From G032773895 sp965248935 (GTDB lineage Bacteria; Pseudomonadota; Gammaproteobacteria; Pseudomonadales; Cellvibrionaceae): a stretch of 64,000 nucleotides of DNA. Every line of letters starts with the position of its first letter. The first letter of the stretch is position 1. The stretch spans positions 992,001 to 1,056,000 of the forward strand of contig OZ252214.1 in assembly GCA_965248935.1 (NCBI GenBank). The letters are read 5' to 3'. Shown one piece after another: positions 1-6,684 of the stretch. The position numbers and the translations under genes were made by a program. The notes below the pieces were generated by a model. The model worked only from the letters and a program-made list of their open reading frames with translations. It was not told where the DNA came from and did not search any database.

Positions 1-11
1 AGGGTTTGGCG

Positions 12-98
12 TGACCTTTGCGGTTTGACGTGCAAGGATGCGCTAATGCCGAGGATCACAAGGGTGTGATAGAACGGCGTTGCAAAGGGCATGACAAG
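12..98 (+). repeat. Structured repeat, copy 1 (hairpin-bearing, cassette-boundary-like)
   Basis: First of three related copies. Nested pairing is visible: outer arms CCTTTGC (15-21) and GCAAAGG (82-88), a middle pair GCCG (48-51) with CGGC (75-78), and an inner stem ATCACA (55-60) with TGTGAT (65-70). A small side hairpin lies at 30-42 with one G-T wobble. The TGACG and CTAATGCCG blocks are shared with the other copies. It lies 3' of the RelE-type toxin gene, which ends at 289 on the minus strand. Whether it acts as folded single-stranded DNA or as RNA cannot be told from sequence. Confidence 0.6.
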
Positions 99-288
99 CC
101 CTGGAGGGAGCGGGCCGCAACATTATTTCCCTATGCAGTGCGTAGCGCTGCCCGTAGCCACGTCTTTTTGTGGCGGAGGCAAAGGAACGGATAAGATGAA
201 CTTTAATGACAGAAGAAGAGAGTGTGGCGCTTGGCTTGCGCTCTTTGTTTTAGCAAGACATGTGACATACGGGTGAGTGGTTGATTGT
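99..288. other. Non-coding stretch with a degenerate repeat relative
   Basis: I see no convincing gene here. Bases about 184-210 (around GAACGGATAAG) and 221-265 resemble bases 971-1030 just before and into structured repeat copy 2. A short stem CTTGC (235-239) with GCAAG (253-257) is followed by a CATG-like tail, as in the other copies. This may be an internally deleted relative of the repeat. Confidence 0.3.
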
Positions 289-621
289 CTAGGGCTCCAA
301 GTATTGCCCAAGAATACGATTGAGTGTCTCTACTCCAATATCCGCTTGATCTGACTTGCTGTACATCGCCAACAATATCGCATTCTCCTGACTCTTCAGA
401 TAATAAATCACGCGATAGCCCCCACTTTTTCCTCGCAAGGCATCACTGTTTTTTACACGCACTTTGTAGACTGTATAACCTGTTCCCTGTATTTGATCAC
501 CAGGGGTTTTACCTTGTTCAAGCTCGTCTAATACGCTTTGCAAATCCTGCTGGATAGAACGATAACGGCGCCCTAGGCGCCGCACATGGTGTTTAAATTC
601 CGTGGTGTAATCAATCTCCAT
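289..621 (-). CDS. RelE/ParE-superfamily toxin
   Basis: A 110-residue protein with the fold signature of RelE/ParE toxins: an N-terminal helix pair rich in basic residues (FKHHVRRLGRRYRSI) and a C-terminal beta region with GKSGGYRVIYY, the segment that carries the RNA-facing Arg/Tyr in RelE-type mRNA interferases. I chose the ATG at 621 because it overlaps the antitoxin stop codon by one base (TGATG), the usual coupling in toxin-antitoxin operons; a TTG one codon upstream is less likely. The partner is the 72-residue protein upstream. Ribosome-dependent mRNA cleavage is the family role and has not been shown for this protein. Confidence 0.8.
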   Translation of the reverse strand: MEIDYTTEFKHHVRRLGRRYRSIQQDLQSVLDELEQGKTPGDQIQGTGYTVYKVRVKNSDALRGKSGGYRVIYYLKSQENAILLAMYSKSDQADIGVETLNRILGQYLEP

Positions 622-839
622 CAATCGTCACCCTCCTCCAAATCATCCCAAAGCGTATCAATCGGGTGAGTTTCTCCTGCTTGGGCTTGCTGCCAACTAC
701 GTGCGAAGCTTTCTTCCAAAGACTTTTGAACAACACCTTCTCGGAAGGCATGAACAATATTGATTAACGCTGGCATGTACTCATCTGGTACATCACGGAT
801 TTCTTCACGCAACTGATCCGCATAACTTTGTGTTGTCAT
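621..839 (-). CDS. Antitoxin of the RelE-type module
   Basis: A small acidic protein (72 residues from the ATG at 839) directly upstream of, and overlapping, the RelE-type toxin. The C-terminus is very acidic (DDLEEGDD), as expected of a toxin-neutralising tail. The ATG at 839 is preferred over an upstream one at 872, because the extra 11 residues look like leader. No DNA-binding fold is obvious from the sequence alone, so the antitoxin call rests on position, size and charge. A perfect palindrome lies about 66 bases upstream. Confidence 0.65.
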   Translation of the reverse strand: MTTQSYADQLREEIRDVPDEYMPALINIVHAFREGVVQKSLEESFARSWQQAQAGETHPIDTLWDDLEEGDD

Positions 840-904
840 TACATCAGGTCTCATTCCAATGTTACATGCCATTCAATAGCGTACTGATTAATGGCACAGT
901 GATA

Positions 905-919
905 GTAGTATCATACTAC
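905..919. promoter_or_regulatory. Palindrome upstream of the antitoxin gene
   Basis: GTAGTAT-C-ATACTAC is a perfect 7-base inverted repeat, 66 bases upstream of the antitoxin start. Toxin-antitoxin operons are usually autoregulated at such palindromes, so this is a candidate operator. No promoter elements were assigned. Confidence 0.4.
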
Positions 920-951
920 GATATCGAACTTTCTGGGGCGTTCCCTCTTGC

Positions 952-969
952 TTTTGCAGGATGCGTCGC
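952..969. repeat. 18-base copy of the recombinase gene 3' end
   Basis: Eighteen bases here are identical to 1786-1803, inside the 3' end of the tyrosine recombinase gene (codons for A-T-H-P-A-K). The 10-base core TGCAGGATGC also occurs at 1036-1045 in structured repeat copy 2, and a variant occurs at 31-41 in copy 1. It could be a recombination scar or a target core. Confidence 0.5.
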
Positions 970-1017
970 CCGAACGGATAAGCTGAACGTTCATTACGTG
1001 CGGGGTGAGCGTGGCGG

Positions 1018-1103
1018 GCTTGTTGCGCTTTGACGTGCAGGATGCACTAATGCCGAGGATCACAGGGATGTGATAGAACGGCCTTTTGCAACAAGCATGA
1101 CAC
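1018..1103 (+). repeat. Structured repeat, copy 2
   Basis: Outer arms GCTTGTTGC (1018-1026) and GCAACAAGC (1088-1096) pair perfectly but differ in sequence from the outer arms of copy 1, so pairing is kept while sequence changes. The middle pair is GCCG (1052-1055) with CGGC (1079-1082). The inner stem is ATCACA (1059-1064) with TGTGAT (1069-1074). The side hairpin is GTGCA-gga-TGCAC (1035-1047). The copy lies 19 bases beyond the parE stop, so it is 3' of the ParDE operon and between the two toxin-antitoxin modules. Confidence 0.65.
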
Positions 1104-1121
1104 GCGGATAATACATTGAGT

Positions 1122-1409
1122 CTAAAGCGCTGTAGTTGTATCTTGCATCCCCAGAACATTCATAATCTCGACACTATCCCCTTTAATTCGGTAATAGATA
1201 TTATCTACACCACACACACTGCGCCGATAACCTTCACGGATATGATCAACAGTTTGATACAAATGGGGTTGTTCTGCTATCAGTTCAAAACGGTCAAAAA
1301 AAGCCTGGTAATATGCGTCGGCTTGCGCCTCACCGTATTTTTTTAAACCTCGCCGATATATTCTTTTTAAGTCCTTTTTTGCTTTTCCGCTAAGTTTATA
1401 ATTCCCCAT
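1122..1409 (-). CDS. parE: ParE-family toxin
   Basis: A 95-residue ParE toxin. It starts with YKLSGKAKKDLKRIYRRG, a typical ParE N-terminus, and has the central RSVCGVDNIYYRIKGD segment and a VLGMQD near the C-terminus, all features of the ParE/RelE fold. ParE toxins poison DNA gyrase. Its ATG at 1409 overlaps the 3' end of parD by 14 bases, so the two genes are co-translated. In this setting it probably stabilises the accessory island; that is inference. Confidence 0.88.
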   Translation of the reverse strand: MGNYKLSGKAKKDLKRIYRRGLKKYGEAQADAYYQAFFDRFELIAEQPHLYQTVDHIREGYRRSVCGVDNIYYRIKGDSVEIMNVLGMQDTTTAL

Positions 1410-1665
1410 TACGTCTTAATTCACCCTTAATTTCCTGCAAGATTTCTGCGGCACTTTGTTCAGTAAATCCACTCTGCTCAGCTTCTATTAGTCTGGCTCT
1501 TATCACTTCAATTTCTGAAGCACTTTCTTGCTCTTTAAGCTGTCGCTCCCGAATGAGTTCGCGCACCACTTCACTCTCATTACCGAAGTGTCCTGTATCA
1601 AGCTGAGCTTTAATCCAGCTATCTTGCTGATCCGTTACTGAGATACTTTTCTTAACCATTGGCAT
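1396..1665 (-). CDS. parD: ParD-family antitoxin
   Basis: An 89-residue ParD antitoxin. The N-terminus (KKSISVTDQQDSWIKAQLDTGHFGNESEVVRELIRERQ) is a ribbon-helix-helix DNA-binding region of the CC2985/ParD type, followed by an acidic tail that binds ParE. The ATG at 1665 has a GGAGA ribosome site at a suitable distance; a second ATG at 1659 is possible. Upstream at 1697-1707 there is a short inverted repeat (CTAC-tag-GTAG) that could belong to the autoregulatory operator. Confidence 0.88.
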   Translation of the reverse strand: MPMVKKSISVTDQQDSWIKAQLDTGHFGNESEVVRELIRERQLKEQESASEIEVIRARLIEAEQSGFTEQSAAEILQEIKGELRRNGEL

Positions 1666-1743
1666 TATACTTTCTCCAACTCTGCGGGCATTTATACTAC
1701 TAGGTAGGATAATATACTCCTTAAGCTTAGCTAAATCGAGACC

Positions 1744-2754
1744 CTATCTATCCTCCACTTTATCCCTTATATCTGTAAGCCCAGATTTTGCAGGATGCGT
1801 CGCTCGGTGGATTTCTCGTAATTTCTCCACACTCACTCGGGTGTAGATTTCTGTGCTGCTTAAGTCCTCATGGCCGAGCATCACTTGGATAAAGCGGATG
1901 TCCGCCCCATTCTCTAACATGTGCGTGGCCATGGCGTGTCTCAGTAAGTGACAACTGCCCACCACATCGATATTCGCTTGTTTCATATATTTTTTCACCA
2001 GCCGCCCCAGGATGCCGCCATTAAGGGGTTCGCCGTAGTCGGTGATAAAGAGTTTATCTTGGTCAAGCGGGCTGGTGAGTTCGTCCCGTCCATCGGCGAG
2101 GTAGGTTTTTAGCCAGCTTAATGCGCTGTCTCCTATCGGCAGTACGCGATCTTTTTGGCCTTTTCCCTCTCGCACCCAGACTATCGCTTGTTTTATATCG
2201 ATGTCGTATAGGGTGAGCTGGGCCAGTTCGCTACGTCTTAGTCCGCTGCTGTAGAGCAGTTCCAATATGGTTCGGTCTCTTAGACCATCGGCTGTGCGGG
2301 TGTCCGGTTGCAGGAGTAGGTCGATAACGGTGTCTTCGCTTAAGATGGTTCTTGGCAGTCGTTTGGGCGGCTTGGGCAGTTTAAGTTCTGAGGCGGGGTT
2401 GTAGAGCAGATAGTTTTCTTCGGTGAGCCATTTAAAAAATCCTTTTAGGGAGGTAAGCATGACGTGTTGGGAGTTAAATGATAACGGTTCTCCGTCGGTT
2501 TTGCGGTAATAAAATAGATGTTTTCGGTAGCGTTCGAGTATGGGTTTGGTGATGCTTTGGGGGTTGTCTAAATCTCGTTCGTCACACCAGAGGGCAAAGC
2601 GCCGTATATGGCTTTCGTGGCGGTTTAGGGTCTCTTGGGAGTAGTTTCTAAGCTGGATGGCTTCGAGGTATCTCTGCATATAGGCAAAGAAGCCGGTATG
2701 TTCGATGGGGAGTTTTTTATTCCAGCGGTGGTTGTGGTGTTTTTTTCTTAACAT
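1744..2754 (-). CDS. XerC/D-like tyrosine recombinase
   Basis: A 336-residue tyrosine recombinase with an N-terminal SAM-like core-binding domain (about residues 20-115) and a C-terminal catalytic domain (about 135-320). The catalytic set is complete: Arg173 in SGLRRSEL, Lys201 in the GKGQKDR hairpin, His269 and Arg272 in HLLRH, His295 in LGHEDLSS and nucleophile Tyr304 in IYTRV. It lacks the extra insertion typical of integron integrases as far as I can judge. Its neighbours are a truncated CHC2 primase gene upstream, ParDE downstream and structured repeats on both sides, so it probably mobilises this island. The 3' end of the gene contains an 18-base sequence repeated at 952-969. Confidence 0.92.
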   Translation of the reverse strand: MLRKKHHNHRWNKKLPIEHTGFFAYMQRYLEAIQLRNYSQETLNRHESHIRRFALWCDERDLDNPQSITKPILERYRKHLFYYRKTDGEPLSFNSQHVMLTSLKGFFKWLTEENYLLYNPASELKLPKPPKRLPRTILSEDTVIDLLLQPDTRTADGLRDRTILELLYSSGLRRSELAQLTLYDIDIKQAIVWVREGKGQKDRVLPIGDSALSWLKTYLADGRDELTSPLDQDKLFITDYGEPLNGGILGRLVKKYMKQANIDVVGSCHLLRHAMATHMLENGADIRFIQVMLGHEDLSSTEIYTRVSVEKLREIHRATHPAKSGLTDIRDKVEDR

Positions 2755-2775
2755 CGCAATACCCTAAACAATAAC

Positions 2776-2850
2776 AGGAGCGGCTGACGAACAGGGAGGC
2801 TCTAATGCCGCAGGCTCAGGATGAGCAGGAGCGGCTAAGGAAGGAAGGTC
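2776..2850 (+). repeat. Structured repeat, copy 3
   Basis: A diverged copy that keeps the TGACG (2785-2789) and CTAATGCCG (2802-2810) blocks. GCCG (2807-2810) pairs with CGGC (2832-2835). The inner stem is GCTCA (2814-2818) with TGAGC (2822-2826), which replaces the ATCACA/TGTGAT stem of copies 1 and 2 with pairing kept. No close outer arm is visible, although CAATACC (2757-2763) can pair with GGTATTG (2869-2875). The copy lies between the primase fragment and the recombinase gene. Confidence 0.55.
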
Positions 2851-2930
2851 ATGTACGTACGATGTATCGGTATTGTTGGCAGTACTCTGCGTTTTGCCAG
2901 TGTTTATTTTGTTTTTGTCTTCAGTCCCGG

Positions 2931-3140
2931 TCATTCGCGGGGTGTGGCTATTTTCTCCGGGGCGACTTGGCCGCAACTTAGGGGCTTTTTGCAGGAGGGG
3001 GTTTTTTCTGGGTGGAAGGGGCAGCTTACAACATGGTCTTTGCCTTGTTGGGTGACGGTATAACCAGAGGATTCCACCAAGCGCAGTAGGGAGACTTCTT
3101 GTTTGATGCGTTCGATGTGTTCTTTTGGTAGGCGTGCCAT
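2931..3140 (-). pseudogene. Truncated CHC2 zinc-finger (DnaG-like) primase
   Basis: A 69-residue fragment whose first 45 or so residues match the start of DnaG-type primases: a helix ending in LLRLVESSG, then CPFHPEKTPS, the first half of the CHC2 zinc finger. The second Cys pair and everything beyond are missing; the frame runs into unrelated sequence and stops. The ATG at 3140 follows a GGAGAG ribosome site, so the start is genuine. CHC2 primase genes next to XerC-like recombinases are seen on mobile elements, so this is probably the broken replication gene of the island. It could also be a short standalone zinc protein, but one zinc half-site is absent. Confidence 0.6.
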
Positions 3141-3345
3141 TCGTCATTCTCTCCAAAAACCGTCAAGGTTATTATTGACCTATTTTATATAGGCTGTTAC
3201 TTCCCAAACTCCCATAGTAAAAACCCGTATTTTCTAACCCAATACCCATCGTAAAATATTGGGTGAACCCCAACGCTAATTCGGTCAGTTGAAATTTCTC
3301 ACAGACACTCTACAATCCCCACCCTCTCTTTCTACTCCACTCAAC

Positions 3346-3909
3346 ATGAATAGGTTCTACCCCGATATCGCATCGCTGGATGCCTTCACTTTATCTCTCG
3401 ACTGTTTGGACGAAAGCCTTCCTTGCCAACATTGCAAAAAACATGGACACCTAGTTTCTCATGGCTTTGTATACAAACACCTCTCTTCTGTTAAAAAACA
3501 ACCCGTTGGTAAACGTATATTGTGTTCAAACCGCTATGGTCGTTCTGGTTGTGGCAAAACCATTCAACTCTATCTTGCCCATCGCTTCCCTTTCTTTCGC
3601 TATGGGGCCGCTACACTCACTGTGTTTCTTTCACTCTTAATCCTAGGGCTCTCTGTCAATGCCGCTTATAAAGCCGCAACAAAACAGCAAGGTAGTCGTC
3701 ATGGTTGGCGCTGGATCAAACGCTTAAAAAGGAGGTTGAGCGACTTTCGTTCGGTCTTAACTCTTCCCGATAAACCCTATCCCGCCTTATTCTCATATCG
3801 CTCTAGAATACGTCAACTCCTCCTCCCTACACTCTATGCTCTTATCTCAAAATGGGGCCATAATCTGTGTTCTCATTTTCAAATCCAAGCTCAGTTGAAC
3901 TTCATTTAA
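3346..3909 (+). CDS. Zinc-ribbon protein of the transposon, function unknown
   Basis: About 187 residues from the ATG at 3346; an upstream TTG at 3289 would add 19. Neither start has a clear ribosome site. A Cys motif CQHC is followed about 32 residues later by C-(8)-C in LCSNRYGRSGCGK, giving a zinc-ribbon arrangement like those in transposase-associated proteins. A hydrophobic stretch (LTVFLSLLILGLSVNAAYKAA) and basic segments (WIKRLKRRL) follow. It is the first gene of the transposon, before the transposase. A role in target choice or end binding is plausible from position only. Confidence 0.65.
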   Translation: MNRFYPDIASLDAFTLSLDCLDESLPCQHCKKHGHLVSHGFVYKHLSSVKKQPVGKRILCSNRYGRSGCGKTIQLYLAHRFPFFRYGAATLTVFLSLLILGLSVNAAYKAATKQQGSRHGWRWIKRLKRRLSDFRSVLTLPDKPYPALFSYRSRIRQLLLPTLYALISKWGHNLCSHFQIQAQLNFI

Positions 3910-4111
3910 CCTCCTTTTTATTGTGAATATCCCAACATCTTCCCAATTTAGCTCCGTAAGTTAAGATCGAGTATCCCATCACTCTCCCCCTTTCTTTTGC
4001 GCAACAGGTTATGTCACTTATCGTGTTATTTTTTTGCTCTTATTCTCTGCGGGTGTTTCATCCCAACGTTTTAATCTCATTGTTTTAATCTCAACAACAG
4101 CGGAGAAAATA

Positions 4112-5365
4112 ATGCCTCAACCTGTATCCCCAAAACCCCCTTCTTTCGAACTGCGCCTGTCCGTACTCAGTGCAATTGATTACGCACCCGGCGACACGAT
4201 TCGCCAAAGAATTCAATCCGTGAGTCAACGCACCTTTGTGGATAAGCCTAGCGGCCTAGCGTATCAATTTACTTGGCGCACCATTGAAAGCTGGCTATAC
4301 CGATTTAAAAAACACGGGATCACCACTCTGGAGAAGAAAACTCGTTCCGATAAACACACCTACCGAAAAGTGAGCGTGAATGAACTCGCCGAAGCCATTC
4401 ATGAAGTACTGCCACAACTGAGTGTGAACAAAACCGGCGTCATTCCCAAAATAGCCTTATACCGTAAGCTTTTGCAGCACAATGTTGTTTTGCGCTCACA
4501 ACTGTCACAGACCTCGTTTTATCGGATGGTACGTGAGAATAACCTGATGCAGACCGAACACACTCAAAAACTACGCCACGCCTTTGCTATGCAGTATGCC
4601 AATGAGCTGTGGCAGGCGGATACGATGTATGGCCCCTCGATTAAACAACCTGATGGCAAATGGCGTAAAACCTTTCTGATTGGGTTTATTGATGACGCAT
4701 CAAGAGTGATCACCCATGCTCAGTTCTTTTATCGTGACAACACTGAAAATATGATTGAGGCTTTTCGCTCGGCTTTATTTAAGCGAGGAAAACCAGAACG
4801 TCTTTATTTTGATAATGGGTCTAATTACACCTCCAAAGAGATACTTCAAGCCTGTCTCAGACTGAACATTCACCTGTCTCACGCCCCGATTCGAGACGGG
4901 GCGGCGAAGGGGAAAATTGAACGTTTTTTTAGAGGGTTTAGAGATAGGTTTTTAGTGCAACACCTTGAATTTGACTCGCTCGAAGATCTCAATGACAAAA
5001 CACATGAGTGGATTGAACAAGATTACAATACTCAACACCATAGTGGCATTCAAATGGCGCCTCTTGATCGATTTAATCTCGACCGTGAACGGGTTCTATT
5101 CTTAACCGACGACGAATATACGGAGGAAGTATTCTTTGTTGAAGAAAACCGTAAAGTCTCTAAAACCAATGTCTTTTCTATTAACAATCAAAAGTATGAA
5201 TGCCCTGTGGATTTACGTGAAAAGACGGTTCAAGTCCGATTTGACCGAACTCGACGCAACGCTTTTATTGTTTACTTTAATGAACAACGCATGGGGCAAG
5301 CGCAATTACTCGATGTACACTTTAATGCCCAAAGGCATCTAAAGAGCCGAGGAGATGACGTATGA
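4112..5365 (+). CDS. DDE integrase-type transposase (Mu/Tn7 TnsB/TniA-like)
   Basis: About 417 residues from the ATG at 4112, which follows GGAG at good spacing; an upstream start at 4034 is less likely. An N-terminal helix-turn-helix region is followed by a retroviral-type integrase core with Asp170 (WQADTMYG), Asp234 (LYFDNGSNY) and Glu270 (GKIERFFRG), 36 residues after Asp234, so a DD(35)E catalytic triad. The C-terminal beta domain (QKYECPVDLREKTVQVRFD) fits Mu-type transposases. It overlaps the ATPase gene by four bases (ATGA). It would cut and join the transposon ends, helped by the ATPase. Confidence 0.9.
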   Translation: MPQPVSPKPPSFELRLSVLSAIDYAPGDTIRQRIQSVSQRTFVDKPSGLAYQFTWRTIESWLYRFKKHGITTLEKKTRSDKHTYRKVSVNELAEAIHEVLPQLSVNKTGVIPKIALYRKLLQHNVVLRSQLSQTSFYRMVRENNLMQTEHTQKLRHAFAMQYANELWQADTMYGPSIKQPDGKWRKTFLIGFIDDASRVITHAQFFYRDNTENMIEAFRSALFKRGKPERLYFDNGSNYTSKEILQACLRLNIHLSHAPIRDGAAKGKIERFFRGFRDRFLVQHLEFDSLEDLNDKTHEWIEQDYNTQHHSGIQMAPLDRFNLDRERVLFLTDDEYTEEVFFVEENRKVSKTNVFSINNQKYECPVDLREKTVQVRFDRTRRNAFIVYFNEQRMGQAQLLDVHFNAQRHLKSRGDDV

Positions 5366-6168
5366 TTACATCCATCCACGGTGTGACCAAAGAACCTTTT
5401 AACCGAAATACGCTTGTTTTACTCCCACAGCAAAAAAACATGCTCGATGTGATAACAATACACGCACAGCAAGGAGGCTTCTCCGTTATTGTCGGCGAAC
5501 CGGGTGTGGGAAAAACGGTTCTCAAAGAACATATTCACAATCTAGACAATGAACGTGATATCACGGTGGTATGCTGCTCTCGAACATTGCATACTTACTG
5601 GCAGATTCTCACTCAATTAGCGGAATCCTTTAAAATAGATGTGCCTGAAAAATCGTTAGAGAAAGAGTTGATAAAAGCGGCATTCAACCATATACAGCAG
5701 AGAAAAACGCTGTATATTCTGATTGACGAGGCTCATCTTATTGATATGTTAGTATTGAGAAAATTACGTTTGTTGTTTGAGCAATACCCCAAAAAACATA
5801 ATTTAATTCTGTTTGGGCAACGCGATTTATTGCATTATCTATCGCTGAATGTGAATCAGGATATTAAAAGTCGGATTACTTACTCTGCCACATTAAAGCC
5901 GCTCAATAATGACGATATGGAGCGCTATATCATTAACGAACTCGAAGCCGCTAGGATGGGGATAAATACCTTTGATATGGCCGCTATTGAGTTAATATTG
6001 CGCTCAAGTTCTGGCAATTTAAGGCTGTGTAGAAATCTATGCTATGGCAGTCTTATCGAAGCCGCTAGAGAGACAAAAAAAATAGTCACCATTACCCATG
6101 TTAACGCAGTATTAGTGCAACCTCATTGGCGTTCACATGATGAATTGATTACACAGCAAGTCTCCTGA
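5362..6168 (+). CDS. AAA+ ATPase, transposition helper (TniB/TnsC/ExeA-like)
   Basis: A 268-residue AAA+ protein with Walker A GEPGVGKT (residues 45-52) and Walker B LYILIDEAH (about 117-125), followed by a sensor region (LILFGQRDLL) and an Arg-containing helix. The start resembles ExeA/TniB proteins, which often begin with a short helix and a loading Gln/Asn. It overlaps the transposase gene by four bases, so they are translationally coupled. In Tn7, Tn5053 and Mu systems the matching ATPase selects target DNA and activates the transposase; the same role is inferred here. Confidence 0.88.
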   Translation: MITSIHGVTKEPFNRNTLVLLPQQKNMLDVITIHAQQGGFSVIVGEPGVGKTVLKEHIHNLDNERDITVVCCSRTLHTYWQILTQLAESFKIDVPEKSLEKELIKAAFNHIQQRKTLYILIDEAHLIDMLVLRKLRLLFEQYPKKHNLILFGQRDLLHYLSLNVNQDIKSRITYSATLKPLNNDDMERYIINELEAARMGINTFDMAAIELILRSSSGNLRLCRNLCYGSLIEAARETKKIVTITHVNAVLVQPHWRSHDELITQQVS

Positions 6169-6193
6169 ATACATCACTCTCCTCGCAAGTCAA

Positions 6194-6230
6194 CCAATAA
6201 GATCGAATAGGCTTATCTCGGTCTTATTGG
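6194..6230 (+). terminator. Hairpin after the transposon ATPase gene
   Basis: CCAATAAGA (6194-6202) pairs with TCTTATTGG (6222-6230) around a 19-base loop, 25 bases after the ATPase stop. There is no T-run, so termination is only possible, not strong. Confidence 0.4.
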
Positions 6231-6283
6231 TATCCAGCCAAATTCATCGTAGATACGATTATCTAAAAAACAGGGTGCCATTT

Positions 6284-6374
6284 TACGATGGGAGTGTGGA
6301 AAATTGGCTGTAAAACTTTATTATTCTACGACCAGTAATGCGGGAAAAACTACGATGATAGTTTTGCGCTCTAC
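6284..6374 (+). repeat. Right-end repeat of the transposon, inner copy
   Basis: A 91-base block starting at TACGATGGGA and ending at GCTCTACA. It is nearly identical to 6454-6544, with only a handful of substitutions. It carries a TACGATG motif near each end and an intervening CTACGA. It appears to be an internal duplicate of the transposon right end. Confidence 0.75.
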
Positions 6375-6453
6375 AACAGAAAACTACGATGGGAATTTTT
6401 TGGATCAACTTTGGTAAAGACTACGATGGGAAAATAATAATTAGAAAAAAGTC

Positions 6454-6544
6454 TACGATGTGAGTGTGGGAAATTGGCCGTAAAACTTCATTATTCTACG
6501 ACCAGTAATGTGGGAAAAACTACGATGATAGTTTTGCGCTCTAC
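6454..6544 (+). repeat. Right-end repeat of the transposon, outer copy
   Basis: The second 91-base copy, 170 bases downstream of the first. Its outer edge matches the transposon left end in inverted orientation, so it is probably the functional terminus. Two further TACGATGGGA motifs (6385 and 6422) lie between the copies. Confidence 0.75.
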
Positions 6545-6628
6545 ACAAAAGGAAGAGCAAAGCACATAACCATTATCCAACAAGCCACTATGCTGTTACT
6601 GGGCGGCTAAAAAAGAGAGGTAGGATAA

Positions 6629-6667
6629 TAAAAAGCACAGTGGTTATTTCACTGGGCTTTTTTTAGT
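6629..6667. terminator. Bidirectional intrinsic terminator
   Basis: A stem with CAGTG and CACTG arms around a short loop, flanked by an A-run on one side and a T-run on the other (AAAAAGC ... GCTTTTTTT). It lies 18 bases after the stop of the immunity-like gene read on the minus strand and would end that transcript. Confidence 0.7.
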
Positions 6668-6684
6668 ATTTTAAATACCTATTA

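Larger units (their letters stand above)
3195..6545 (+). mobile_element. Three-gene DDE transposon with multi-repeat ends
   Basis: The left end has TCCCATAGTA (3210-3219) and ACCCATCGTA (3244-3253). The right end has their reverse complement (TACGATGGGA and variants) at 6284, 6351, 6385, 6422, 6454 and 6521. The outer segments match as an imperfect inverted repeat beginning TGT at 3195 and ending ACA at 6545, with an AAACT block 11 bases in on both sides. Several transposase-binding repeats per end are typical of Tn7/Tn5053/Mu-like elements. Inside are a zinc-ribbon protein, a DD35E transposase and an AAA+ ATPase on one strand. No clear target-site duplication was found, so the exact boundaries are uncertain. 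Confidence 0.75.

Noticed and set aside
91..311. Small frames on both strands in the first 300 bases
   Set aside because: No ribosome site or conserved pattern; they overlap the repeat-like non-coding DNA.
2784..2790. CTGACGA in repeat 3 as a hammerhead ribozyme core
   Set aside because: The matching GAAA and cleavage-site elements are not in place, and copies 1 and 2 do not keep CTGACGA.
12..2850. Structured repeats as canonical integron attC sites
   Set aside because: I found no clear RYYYAAC and GTTRRRY boxes at the arm ends, and the side hairpin is unlike attC. Kept as a novel family instead.
2764..3156. 130-codon minus-strand frame across the primase fragment
   Set aside because: Low complexity Pro/Arg-rich reading in the wrong frame. 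The CHC2 frame with a ribosome site is better supported.
6284..6544. Repeated TACGATGGGA sites as a CRISPR array
   Set aside because: Spacing is irregular, repeats are short and no cas genes occur. They are transposon end motifs.
3193..6600. GCTGTTACT at 3193-3201 and 6592-6600 as a target-site duplication
   Set aside because: The right copy lies 47 bases outside the last end repeat, and the ends defined this way do not match as inverted repeats. Probably chance.
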